Assembly: GCA_030159075.1 (NCBI GenBank) | Contig: BROG01000227.1 | Coordinates: forward strand, 372,001-436,000 | Direction of reading: 5' to 3' | DNA length: 64,000 bases | Origin: Atrina japonica | Taxonomy: Eukaryota > Mollusca > Bivalvia > Pterioida > Pinnidae | Part shown: positions 53,601-63,916 of the stretch, piece by piece | Layout of the letters: every line of letters begins with the position of its first letter | Position numbering within the stretch: the stretch's first letter is position 1 | The notes under the pieces: model-generated | The model's input: the letters and a program-made list of their open reading frames with translations, nothing else | The model's database searches: none | Told to the model about the DNA's origin: nothing | Made by a program: the position numbers and the translations under genes

Positions 53601-56600
53601 TTAAAGATGAACGAAGATCCAAGTTAGATACCTTTAGCACCTGTCAAAAATCACAGTCATTTTAGATTATAATCCATATTTCATATAACAATAAACTCTG
53701 TTGTTGTTTCATTTCATCAAAGCTACACAAATATACACATGACGTCTGACATGACACAAAATAATTCTACGTCACTTGGTACTTCTACCAACAGCTGGTC
53801 ACAGGAAAGGATAATCAATTCAGAAATAAAATCTATGTTAGCCCAGAAACCAGGCAGGACTTACCAAGGCCAATAACTCTGCTGCAATCTGATTTGCTAA
53901 AGTGATGTACTTTACAGCATCTTTACTTGACTCCACATGTTCTGTAAATGAGATCACAAGGTCAAAGGTTACAACTAGTTCATATCACTATAATTGTCTC
54001 AATATTTTCATACCAGTGTTTATATCAGACCCCTGTCTCAGAAACAATAAAATTAAAAACCAAACCAAATAACAAACAAACAAACACAATCAAAACATAT
54101 TACCATGATGGTTTCTCTGATAAAGTCATGCTTTTTCATATATACACAAACACACATATCACCGGTTCGAGCATATGAGTCACAGGACTCAAAAAGAAAA
54201 AAAAAGGTATAATGGTCAGCAACCAATTTTCGTAAACATGCGATATTTTGCATGTTTTTCTGATTTGTTTTTTTCATATGTGCAAAAAGGACAGTGTCTG
54301 TCTTGGAAACAACAAAAAAGTATGCACGTATTTGCAAGCTCTGCGCCAGTTCAAGGCAGCTGTCGAGAATTGGTCATTGACATGTATAGACATTTAATAA
54401 GCACAGAAGCTAGAATGTGGTGAAGAAAAAAATGACAATATCTAAATGTTTCACAGAGATAGAGCATATGATATACAAGACATTTTCAAACATTTGAAAT
54501 CAATTTTTTTCTTAGAAAATGGTTGTTACAGCTTGTTCAGTTGTTGTTGAATATAGCCGTCAAATATTGTTTAACAAAGAGATATATAAAACTAAATAAA
54601 GCTAGGATTTATTTATTGAGTTGTTAACAGATTGTATTAAAATATGTGTTACGCGATATTTCATAGGGGAAGTTGGTGAAGTTTTAACATGTTCCTTCAA
54701 ACAAGTTCTAGGAAAATTTTATGTGTCTAATGTTAACAGCAAACGGGACTGGCACTGAACAAGTATAATTCTCGAGTCCTGGGTTGGCGTACTTCCTTTA
54801 ATGATTCTTTTTCAAAGTACAATGTATTATGATCTTTTCAACATTGTATAGAATGCATTATAAGATCATTTGATTATATCAATCTATTTATAAACTTTGC
54901 CAAAAGACCATATTACTTTATGAAAATCAAATTTTGATACTTCAAAGAAATGAATATCAATCCAAAAATATTTCTTTCATGAACACATTATTAATTTTCA
55001 TATACAAATACCATGTCTTTTCCCTGATATATCTTTGTAAACTTGACAGGTCATTTAAAAATTATTTAGAACTTTACTTCTTAACACATTTTTTTTCAAA
55101 ATCCACAAATAAATGTTTTACCTGGTACATCTTCTTTGTAATCTTGACTAGAATTTTCACTATCAGTGACACTGACATCAATTATCTCCCTTGATCCCTT
55201 TTCAGCTTCCTTTTTCACAACACTAGAATCACAACCACTTTTGTCCACTGCATTATCTACATTTGAACCATAGGGGAGACTACTTGAGGTCTTATTAGGT
55301 GAAGTATTGCTGGACTGCTTGTCTTTTGTTTGTGATGTATTTGGTAAACTCAAAGATCTGGTGACTGGACATGTGCTAGATCTCGCACGAGATTTTTCAT
55401 TCCCTGAGCTTTCTCCAAATGTTGGGTTCTCATGTAATGTCTGAGCACGTGTAAGCTGCCTTGTTGAAGATAGTTTAAGAATAGATTCAGATCTCTGGAG
55501 AATTGCAGACTTTTGTTCTGGATTTAAATGTAAAAATTTATGAGAGAATTCGTCAGTCTCCCATTCTTCATCACTTGATGAGGAGTACATCCTCTGTTTG
55601 TCTTTCGAAGCGTGATGCTGGTTTTTAAATGGCAACTTTATATCTGTTAAAGGCGTCATTTTAAATTTCCTGTGAGAGAAATAATCCACAGCAGATGTGA
55701 TGATAGATGCTACCCTTTCAGTGTTGTCCGTGATCGTGGCAGGCAAGGGCAGATAACCTACCACTGTTAACAGGCTACAATCTAAATCTGAAAAATATGC
55801 ATACAATTTAAAAATATTATGAAAATTGTTACCGGTATCCTAGATTTTTCTATAATACATGTACTGAAAATGGTTACCCTATATTTCCTATAATATGGAA
55901 AATGGTTACTAGATTTTCCAATATGACTGGAAATGGATACCATAGGTTTTTTTTCTCGAATAACCAGAAATGCTTACCAGTACAATAGATCTTCCTTTGT
56001 TACTGGAAATGGGTAACATAATTTTCTTATTTGACTGGAATTGGCTACCATAGATTTTCTTATATCACTGGAAATTATTACCAGAGATTTTCTTAAATCA
56101 CTGAAAATTACGGTATTACTACATGTATTGCCAAATATTTCTAAATGTTCCTACCTTCAAGTGGCTGAATGAGGTAGAAGATAATCTCTGTACTACATGA
56201 TTCAAGCAGCCAGCAGCACCCATTATCTTCTCTGCTCCAGATTCTATCAAACAAAAGCATAGAATCATAAACTCCACATACTCAGATAGCAAATATACAG
56301 TGTATGGCTTGATGTTTAAAATATCTATGACTTTCATGACTTGAATTTAACGTTTTTTCCCAGGTGGTATAAAAAAATCTATTATACTGACCCATTAATA
56401 ACTCAAAAGAAATAATTTTATGATATATTTAGATAAAAAATAACCATCACATGTGAGGACAAGAGAGGAGATTTATCACACTTGAGGACAAGCAAGGATA
56501 ATTTATCCAACATGAGGACAAGAGAGGATATCTATCACATATGAGGACAAGAGGGTATCTAAATGTATCACACATGAGGATGAGAGGATATCTACATGTA

Positions 56601-57894
56601 TCACATGTGAGGACAAGAGAGGATATCTATCACACCTGAGGACAAGAGAGGATATCTTTCACATGTGAGGACAAGAGGATATCTACATGTATCACATGTA
56701 AGGACAATAGAGAATATCTATCACATGTGAGGACAAGAAAGGATATCTACATGTATCACATGTGAGGACAAAAGAGGATAATCTACCACATGTGTCAACA
56801 AGAGAGCCTAGGATATTTTCAGTTTGTATTAAAGATGAGATTTACATATGCCATTGTGTAACAATTATCAAAAACAGCATTTATACTCCATCTTTATTTA
56901 TTTTAATGGAAAATGGGGACAGTACAGATGGGAAATCTACTTGCCCATTCTATTAGTTACTGGCCAAGGGCTAAATTTGAACTTGCTTTTGAACATGACA
57001 CATGTACACCTTCTCTAAATATGTTCACAGTATAGTTTGTATTCTGATACTGGAGGTTCTAAAGAGTCTTGATTCAATCAACTACTGTATTTACCTGTTA
57101 ACTTCTCTCTGTATCATTTGTATATTATGAGGAAGTAATTACCTGTAAACTTTTCTCTATATTGTTTGTATTATATGAGGAAGTAATTACCTGTTAACTT
57201 TTCTATGCATTGTTTGTATTATATAAGGAAATAATTACCTCTTACCTTCTCTCTGTATTGTCTTTATTACATAAGGAAGTAATTACCTGTTAACTTTTCT
57301 CTGTATTGTTTATATTACATGAGGAAGTAATTACCTGTTTACTTTTCTTTGTACTGTTTGTATTACAAAAGGAAGTAATTACCTGTTAACTTCTCTCTGT
57401 ATTGTCTGTATTACATGCACAGAGGTCTGATCAAAAACACTCTCAAGCAAAACATCCTGCTTGGCAGCACTGTCCAACCAGGAAGAATGTTTACCACTGG
57501 TAGTTGAAACATCTTTACTTTGTTGTACCACTACATCTACCCCAGGCTTCCAATCACATATTTTATTAACATCTCTCAGAGTTTGAAGTAAAACCTGTGA
57601 CAATTAGAATTTAATCATTAGTTTTTGTATGTCAATTAAAAAGTATCACTATTTTAATTCAATATGACATCACAGCATTTAAATGGAATCTGTTGACACT
57701 TTGAAAAAAGAAAATCTAAAGTACTTAATCACAAAATGTCTAAAGTACTTAACCACAGCCTATCTAGAGTACTTAACCACAGAATATCTAACATATTTAA
57801 TCACAGAATGTCTAAAGTACTTAACCACAGAATATCTAGAGTACTTAATCACAGAATATCGCAGGTACTTAGCCACAGAATATCTTATTAACCT

Positions 57895-57929
<35 letters not shown>

Positions 57930-60900
57930 GTTCTCCCCGACCTATTACAAATCTGCCATCTCGTTATAATGCCAAACTCACATGCCATCATTTCTCGAAA
58001 AGCAAATTTTCTCCTCTATAATTCACCCATTATACTGCCATTTGCCACTGATTCCGTAGTAAAGAAGGTCATTTAATGCATGTTAAATCCCTCGACCATA
58101 CTGCCAGACCAGGTGAATAAACAGGTGTAAGTAGACACTGATCAGTACAGGTAGATAATTAATGTTGGATAATCATTGTCTCAAAGCCCAGGTATTTTAA
58201 ATTTATATGTCCTACATGTATGTTTGGTGTACAATGTAGTGAGTTGTAAAAAGCTGGGATATACGCAATTGACTTGAAAATGGCTACACATGAAAAATGG
58301 TAAACCTTGATATAATGCCAATGCTGTTATACTGCCAAAATTAAGGAAAACAAGAGGTGCCACTAGAATGGGGAGAACTTTATTTCATATATCAACATAT
58401 CTTTACGTCAGTTAAAAAAAACAGTGTGTGTGCTAAACTGGGATAATTTGACATACAATAATACAAAGTTGTTCACCTGGCTTGATGCTGGTATTCTGGA
58501 GAATGCTGCGAAAAGTGGAACAGACAAATGATTGGGGTCTGAACTCAAATTTTTTGTCCAGATTCTGTTGTTATGGCAACAGCTGTATATCCTCCATCCC
58601 TTCAGAGATCCAACTGGAAATGGCTTTCAAAATTGAAAACATACTATGAATCATCAATAAATTTTCCAAAGCTAAGAGTAAAATAAATGATGAAACTTAC
58701 AATACAGTATGCCACACATAATGGGTATGTTATTCAATTTCTTAAATTCAAAAGATATCAAATAAATACCAGTACATGTTTGACCTTTACCAGGGGGTAA
58801 TAGATGTTTCTTTGGTGAAAAAGTAACAGTGTACATGTACATGTATAAAGATCAATTTCAAAGTGTAAATTTCATACATTGTATATACTGTACATGTATA
58901 TACAGATTTTTGGTTTAGTGGTAGAGCATTTCATTCACAAAAGGAAGGTCCAGACTTCAATTCCTGGTATTGTAACCAGTCATACATGTACCTAAGACTT
59001 TAAAAAATATATTGACTGTTCTTTCTCCAAGTGCTTGGCATAAGAAGTGAAAGTCAAAGATACATTTAAATTTATGATTATGTATTTTGGATGAGACTTA
59101 AAACCGACATGTGTTACCACTAGTGTGGCATGTAAAAGAACCCTCATTGCAATCAGTTCATAGAAAAGGAAAAAAAAAACTGTAGCACTTCACCTAAAGC
59201 TGACATATACATGTACATGTAAGTGAAAAATTTTGTCAGGATGTAAAGCAACGTAAAACACAACAAGTCTATATTTCCATAGTTTCAATTTCTATTATAT
59301 TGTCTTAGAGCTTGCATTACCAGTAAATATCAATTTTTTTTTAAGTACATGTACAATGTAGGTTTATGCATGCATTAATTTTTATCTTTCATAATTAATA
59401 TCATGATATCCTTACCAGGGTTTTCCCTTATGCATGATTTCTGAAACTCTGATGCATAAAATCTCAGTATTTTTTTTTTTGGGGGGGGGGACTCTTAACT
59501 AAGGACTCTGGAAATTTGTTCTTTTAGGTCCCCGGGACTCGCTAATATAACACCCTAGGGAAAACTCTGCTTGCCCTGATCAATATACATGTAATGTACA
59601 TTTCCTTAGCTTTACAACTTATTTTCTAATATTGTCTTAACTGTACGATACCTTATAGGTGTCTTGGCAAAATCTTGACTCTTACCTTGGTCTTCTTTAT
59701 AAGTTTTAGAAGCGCATTTGGTGGTAAATTAGTTTGTTCCTGAAATAGATGAATCCAAATATGCATGTAAAAATGGACTTCTGACTTGCATATACATTGT
59801 ACATGTAATAAAATATATGGTAAAACCTTGCTAATAAGACCATCTAACTAACTGACTTAAAGAAGTGGTCTGATTAGTGCAGCGATCTGATAAGTTGGGA
59901 TCTAGACTTATAATTTTGATAAAGACATTTTCAAGAGCTTGAATATTCATGGTCTTATAAGTGAGGTGATATCTTAAGCGAGGTGGTCTTCAGGTGATGT
60001 TCCATTGTACATCACTGTCAACAAATTAAATGTTATGTTTTATTTCCATTTCACAACAGAAATGTTCCAATACGTTTTATGAAAATACAAAATCTTGTCC
60101 AGTTTCATTTTGTATACAGTGGAACCTAGGCCTGCCTTGAGAGACCACCCAATCTTCCACTGAAATGTGGTCTCTCAAAAGAGTTAAACATGTATTTATA
60201 TGGTACACAGATATTTATCTGAATGGTATCCAAACTATGGTTTCAAAAGACAGGTTCCACTGAACTTAATTACATGTAGCTGATGATAATGATAGAGACC
60301 ACATTGAGACCACATTAACTCACCTAATCCAATAGTCACATTAACACAAAAATTTACATACTTACATGTAGACATGTATAGGCGGAATTCATTAATCGTC
60401 CTTATCAATATGTGGTTTTCCACTAAACATTTTCTAGCATAAGTTTAAGATGGTCATGCAAATATAAGTTTCCAAATTTACTTGCATGATGCAGTACTGT
60501 TGTGTGAACAGAATTTTCAAATTTGTGTGCAAGATGGATATCTTATAGATATGCGAATATAGCCACAGCCTAAATTTTTGCTCAAAAATGTAAATATTTT
60601 TTAATCTAGGAGCTGAAACGTCTTACATCAGGTGCCAAAACATCTTACATCAGGTGCCATATTGTTTGTATATGTTCCGTTGTAGAGAACCAATTGTTTT
60701 TTTTTATTCTTACAATGGTAGAGAGCACCAGTGTATTGGCAATGCTCCTGTAGGGCAGTCTTAAAGCTCTCTACAGTGCCTGCATGACAGAATCTGGTAG
60801 GTGGTTCCAGCTGATGCACGTGTTGACAAAGAATGAATGTTCATATTGAGGTGTCTTACTGTCAGGTGTAATAAGTCCTCTACTGTTGTCACACACGTTT

Positions 60901-61894
60901 GTTGACAATATTGATTGTTAGGTGGTCACTTAAGGTTTTGGATTTGATCTGGTGTTTTCTTTTGGCAGGTTTAACGAATGATTCAGGAGGTGGTGATGGC
61001 ACCATCCCCTCAACCACTTTGTACATTAAGATTAGTCTGAAACTTGTTCTTCTTTCATTTCGGAATCAATGTCAGTATCCTTTCAGGTTTACATGTATTC
61101 CCTATTACAGCTTTATAATAATGTTACAATTTATCAAGTTGGCCTAGTCAATTGAAGATTGTTTTAACAGAGAAGAACATGAGATATCACAAATTTACAG
61201 GTAACTGTAGATTTCTAAAATAATGTTTTGCAAACTGAAGATTCAGCAAAACCTTAACCTAGACGTCAGTATATTTAAACTTATCAACTCCTGTGGTCAC
61301 ATTTAGACACACCCAGATCAATAAATACAAATATCTGTAACAAGTTTACATAGCATGTAAAATTATTAATTATAAAATTTTTAATCTAAATCATATACCC
61401 CTGAATTCTAACAGTGGACTAAACCATTCTTTGAAATGGACAGGTCCAAATGTTACTATGTTGGGTTGATGAGTTAAGTATTTACAAGTTTAGTTTGTCT
61501 GATGAAACTGAAACTGAAGGTACTGGTCATTCAGGACTGTTTATGTTGTAGATTGGCCTACAGCAGTACAGTAATTCTTAAATGTTACTTCATCTGGTAA
61601 ATATAAAAACCGAGTGAATTTAATCTGAACGTGTTATATCAAATAAATCTAAACATATTTTATAAATAAATTGCAGTATTGGACGCTCCCTTAATACATG
61701 GCCATTAGCCTAGTGGCGTTAACGGTGTTGCAGGTGGCGAATGACGTTATGAAATGTTGCTGTTATAACTTACCTGCTGTTTCGAGATGTGTCGTATTGA
61801 TGTAAACTTCATCAATAAAGTTAGAATCAGGCAACTGAATAATGCTACAATCGTCAAGAAATATAAAATCATTGTTATTTTTCTCCAAAACCAT
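44538..61894 (-). CDS. Protein with a C-terminal START lipid-binding domain and a probable second N-terminal START domain
   Basis: Thirteen exons in minus-strand order: 61894-61774, 58613-58477, 57594-57383, 56243-56155, 55787-55122, 53941-53865, 53640-53570, 53370-53302, 51091-50995, 50159-50117, 48880-48726, 47264-47187 and 44681-44538. They total 1959 nt, 652 aa, in frame at every junction. START domains bind a lipid or sterol in a helix-grip pocket. The C-terminal domain (about 440-645) is clear: GGWMFCGLDSDVVVIKRLYH, MGKGLIHAPPQTVMDTLKNP, YDFCVIQSERAEGDKLVLSM, GWIIEPV and CSMVTYIMQMN, closing with PLSIAYLRQYL. The N-terminal part (about 42-230) follows the same order in diverged form: LKGWRIYSC, PLFAAFSRIPASSQVLLQTL, RDVNKICDWKPGVD, IWSREDNGCCWLLESC, IIFYLIQPLE and LLTVVGYLPLP. 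Residues 231-408 are a polar, Ser-rich, probably disordered linker with SSSSDEEWETDEF at 255-267. No signal peptide is seen. Two of the introns begin with arrays copying the exon end and donor. I cannot name an ortholog; a STARD family member is likely. Confidence 0.88.
44743..45235 (-). mobile_element. SINE with duplicated tRNA-like head, minus orientation
   Basis: On the plus strand gttgttttttatgccacact and ttatacgacagtggccact mark the 3' tail. At about 45120-45215 the complement reads tggccaagtggttagagcat (A box) and gggtttgaaccagat (B box). A second, partly repeated head lies at 44930-45055 with accactcgtccatggaggct. It is in the last intron of the START gene. Confidence 0.75.
45236..47186. 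other. START gene last intron, no gene seen
   Basis: AT-rich non-coding DNA; a weak repeat remnant at about 45405-45500. No exon with a compatible frame was found between the exons at 44681 and 47187, and none is needed. Confidence 0.5.
48516..48694. mobile_element. Tigger-like MITE
   Basis: Ends caatggaacctgtcttgaaa and ttttaagacaggtttcactg are inverted, with TA next to each end. Interior atctgccactaaaatgtgg matches the copies at 16255 and 60117. It lies 32 bp past the exon end at 48726 on the gene strand. Confidence 0.8.
48990..49165. mobile_element. Diverged copy of the 43215 MITE family
   Basis: Shares tgacgtcattggattgtgac, cacacaaatgcttgacagg and ggtgccgtgttgggcattt with the element at 43215-43387. 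Its ends are decayed. Confidence 0.65.
50342..50526. mobile_element. Tigger-like MITE
   Basis: Ends gagtaaaacctgctttagcg and acaagtttcactgtac, with tgtataaagatcacctgg inside, as in the copy at 24111. START gene intron. Confidence 0.75.
51215..52125. repeat. Minisatellite, about 25-bp unit
   Basis: About 33 copies of catgatatgcattgtgtatc plus actgc, with variants (atgaattttctatcactgtc). It occupies the same intron as the 43-bp array at 52181-53301, so the two fill nearly the whole 2.2-kb intron. Confidence 0.9.
52170..53301 (-). repeat. 43-bp array copying the START gene exon end and its 5' splice site
   Basis: About 26 copies downstream of exon 53370-53302 on the gene strand. On the minus strand each unit reads gactttaccatcatacaaat (or cttacaac), then ctcagtggcag and gtatgtatcaat. 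This is the last 31 bases or so of the exon followed by its donor. Donor GT positions recur every 43 bp (53300, 53257, 53214, 53171 and on down to 52181). Most copies keep CAG/gtatgt intact; a few are changed (tatttgcc, acacacctgcc, aattacctgcc on the plus strand). Confidence 0.95.
54000..55121. other. START gene intron, no gene seen
   Basis: Non-coding stretch between exons at 53941 and 55122. Short open frames on both strands have no splice or family support. Confidence 0.5.
56445..56805. repeat. Minisatellite, about 28-bp unit
   Basis: About 12 copies of cacatgtgaggacaagagag followed by gatatctat, some with an extra acatgtat. START gene intron. Confidence 0.9.
57085..57382 (-). repeat. 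48-bp array copying a START gene exon end and its 5' splice site
   Basis: Donor sites (plus-strand acct) recur at 57093, 57141, 57189, 57237, 57285, 57333 and 57381, exactly 48 bp apart; the last is the true exon 57594-57383 donor. On the minus strand each unit reads aatacagagagaagttaaca, g, then gtaattacttcc. So the last 30 bases or so of the exon and its donor are copied six times into the intron. In the gene frame each junction reads AGG TAA, a stop. Confidence 0.95.
57695..57895. repeat. Minisatellite, about 24-bp unit
   Basis: About eight copies of tctaaagtacttaaccacag plus aata. START gene intron. The short repeat ORF on the plus strand is a by-product. Confidence 0.88.
57898..57924. 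repeat. Poly(T) tract
   Basis: Run of about 26 T. On the minus strand it is a poly(A) run. Confidence 0.9.
58908..59262 (+). mobile_element. tRNA-headed SINE
   Basis: Head with A box tggtttagtggtagagca and B-box-like cttcaattcctgg; body with gcatgtaaaagaaccctcat and gtagcacttcacctaaagc; tail gatgtaaagcaacgtaaaac. Same body plan as 33007-33276. START gene intron. Confidence 0.78.
59418..59572. mobile_element. 155-bp TIR MITE
   Basis: Ends cagggttttccct and agggaaaactctg are inverted. The interior holds a T/G homopolymer run at 59470-59489. Confidence 0.7.
59686..59739 (-). other. Candidate optional 54-nt exon of the START gene
   Basis: On the minus strand ctatttcag precedes and gtaagag follows a 54-nt stretch that could encode EQTNLPPNALLKLIKKTK. 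Yet exon 61894-61774 ends one base into a codon, which forces the frame GGA ACA AAC TAA. The neighbouring exons join perfectly in frame without it. It may be a poison exon, part of a longer alternative path with unseen partner exons, or a chance pair of splice-like sites. Confidence 0.35.
59815..60012. mobile_element. Tigger-like MITE, diverged
   Basis: Begins atggtaaaaccttgctaata and ends gatgttccattgtaca. Interior aagtggtctgattagtgcag. A similar phrase occurs at 3268-3290 in a PEX6 intron. Confidence 0.5.
60117..60262. mobile_element. Tigger-like MITE
   Basis: Ends cagtggaacctaggcctgcc and aaagacaggttccactg are inverted, and TA precedes the left end. Internal inverted copy agagaccaccc / gtggtctctcaaaag. 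Confidence 0.75.
60625..61060 (-). pseudogene. 3' end of a non-LTR (LINE) reverse-transcriptase ORF, broken
   Basis: Minus-strand translation gives, in order, RRTSFRLILMYKVVEGMVP, KRKHQIKSKTLSDHLTINIV, then after a frameshift NSRGLITPDSKTPQYEHSFF and VNTCISWNHLPDSVMQA, and after a second frameshift GTVESFKTALQEHC. This is the conserved stretch found at the C-terminus of many animal LINE polyproteins (RT thumb region and following). At least two frameshifts and loss of all upstream sequence make it a dead fragment. It lies in the first intron of the START gene, same strand. Confidence 0.82.
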
Positions 61895-62060
61895 CTTATA
61901 AAACGAGTATTTGATTAACGCTCCCAACTTTTCTTCGTCATCTTCATCCCTTTACAGCTAGAGTTGTTTCTGTACGTAGTGTAAAGTTCACCGGAAGTGA
62001 AAGAATTGCGTCCCTTTGCTTAGAGTGTTTATGATTGAAAACGTGCGTATAGATCGATCA
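61895..62060 (-). promoter_or_regulatory. Putative promoter and 5' UTR of the START gene
   Basis: Region just upstream of the ATG at 61894. An ETS-type motif CCGGAAGTG is at 61991-61999, about 100 bp from the ATG, as often seen in TATA-less housekeeping promoters. The transcription start is not resolved. Confidence 0.5.
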
Positions 62061-62330
62061 GAGATCTGTCGGTTTGTGAAAGCAGAGACATAGCCAATAG
62101 ACATTGGTTACAACTTCTGTAATCTGTATGTCTGATCACAGGTGAATCTATAATCTAAATTCATTTTCCAATGAAAGGTAGATCTACTTGATTTAGCCTA
62201 AAAAGTAAAATTCAAAATAAAAAACGCGGCACCAATATTTTAAAAATAAAGTAACGTCTAACGATTGCCATTTGATATCCGATTGCCATCTATACCTGCC
62301 ATTTTTATTTAGTCCTTCGACTGTAGGTTT

Positions 62331-62331
<1 letters not shown>

Positions 62332-62426
<95 letters not shown>
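62332..62426. repeat. (CT)n microsatellite
   Basis: About 47 CT dinucleotides without interruption. It lies some 440 bp upstream of the START gene ATG. Repeat ORFs of alternating Arg/Glu or Leu/Ser come only from this. Confidence 0.98.
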
Positions 62427-62428
<2 letters not shown>

Positions 62429-62601
62429 ACAATTTACCCAATACCCTATCATTTATATTGAAATGTTGAGATTGATTTACTATAGACTGGGATGTATCAC
62501 ATTGATTTTGATAGCATAATTTCAAATTTTTTTAATTTTATTTTGAAGATATATTTAATTCCAAAATCTCAATTTCTTACGCTATAACAACCCAATACCT
62601 C

Positions 62602-63916
62602 TAGGGTAAACTGATCGTAAGTCGGACGTGATCAAAAGTCGGACATTTTCAAACCCGTTTAAAAAAAGCTTTTTTTCATAACATCCTCATTGCCTTCATA
62701 TACAACAATTCATAATCGGTCTGTTTCCTAAGAATGATCTTTCTTTTGCTAAGTTCCGGTCTTTTTGGCATTTGAGCTTACAAAGAAAAAACCGCAAAAA
62801 ATTCAAAGAGCCTAAATGTAATTTTTCTTTTGTTCAAATGTTTTGATCATTCCATTACTACATAAATGTATTTATTTTAATGCCTAAGCAGGCTAAGGAT
62901 AAAAAAAAAATACAAAATTGAAAAATTATGTAAAATTTAGTATAAATGAATCATAATTCGGAGTATTTTAAGACCAAACTTATATGGATAAATTGATGTA
63001 AAGTCGGACAGTGAAAACATTGAATTTGATAATAAGTCAGACATGATTTTAGAAACACTGAATCATCCAGATCGTTGTGAAACTAATAAATTTATATCGT
63101 TTTATAGACCTTTTCACGATAACTGCAGTCCTGTAACTTTGAGGGAATAAATGATACAGATACCCACAAAAATATAGACGTCGTTATATTAACTGATTGT
63201 TTCTTGACGTCATTTTCCTGGAATCTGTCCTGCCCTATAAACATGCACATGACATTAATCAAGTATGAAATATATTCATAAAGGCCATAAATATAAGTAA
63301 TATAGTTTTAGACCTAAAGAATTGTATTTATCATTTCAAGTACCATCAAAAACGTAATTATCAGGAATCTTTATGCAGTTGGAATGCAGCACTAGGGTCT
63401 GCATGAAATGTCAATTAATGTCGTCTATTACAAAAATAAAGGAAAAGAAAAAGGGGAAAAAAGCAATATTTCTGTAACAGAAGTTATGTAACTATGAAAA
63501 TGTAATGCTATGATGTCTAAAACAAAAGATATGACATGTAATGAAACATACTTAATTTGAATTACCATTAACAAAATAAATGTACAATGCTGCATACATT
63601 TAATTTCCTTTTAGTGATGACATTAAAATTTTGGAAAAATGTGCAGTATTTCATAATCATATAGTAAATATCATATAGTAAAAGAAGTGATCGACTCAAT
63701 ATCAAAAGTGCCCGTATCTCGATCAGATTTGGGTTATGCTGGATTTTCGTTTCTCAACGGATTATTGGCTAAAATACCGAGAGATTCGAGATAATTAACA
63801 GTAGAATAGAATGTGCCTTCTTGGACAATACCCATACATATAATGAATATATTTTTATGGCCACCCTATGTGCTAGAGAAGGTTAAGGGTGTCCGTCTTA
63901 CTATCAGTTTACTCTA
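62602..63916. mobile_element. 1.3-kb non-autonomous TIR element with repeated subterminal motif
   Basis: Left end tagggtaaactgatcgtaag then tcggac; right end complement tagagtaaactgatagtaag then acggac: inverted repeats of 26 bp with few mismatches. The motif aagtcggac recurs at 62620, 62637 and 63012, and as aagtcagac near 63036. A one-ended copy of the 38072 foldback family lies at 63108-63140. No transposase ORF and no clear target duplication. Confidence 0.7.

Noticed and set aside
54053..54423. Short ORFs of 82-94 codons on both strands
   Set aside because: Inside a START gene intron with no compatible phase to either neighbouring exon and no recognisable sequence.
58908..58975. tRNA gene
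   Set aside because: A- and B-box-like sequence is present, but no full cloverleaf with paired acceptor stem can be drawn and a SINE body and tail follow. The same applies at 33007 and 45120-45215.
62193..62525. 110-codon Arg/Glu-repeat ORF and its plus-strand Leu/Ser counterpart
   Set aside because: Both are read-through of the CT microsatellite.
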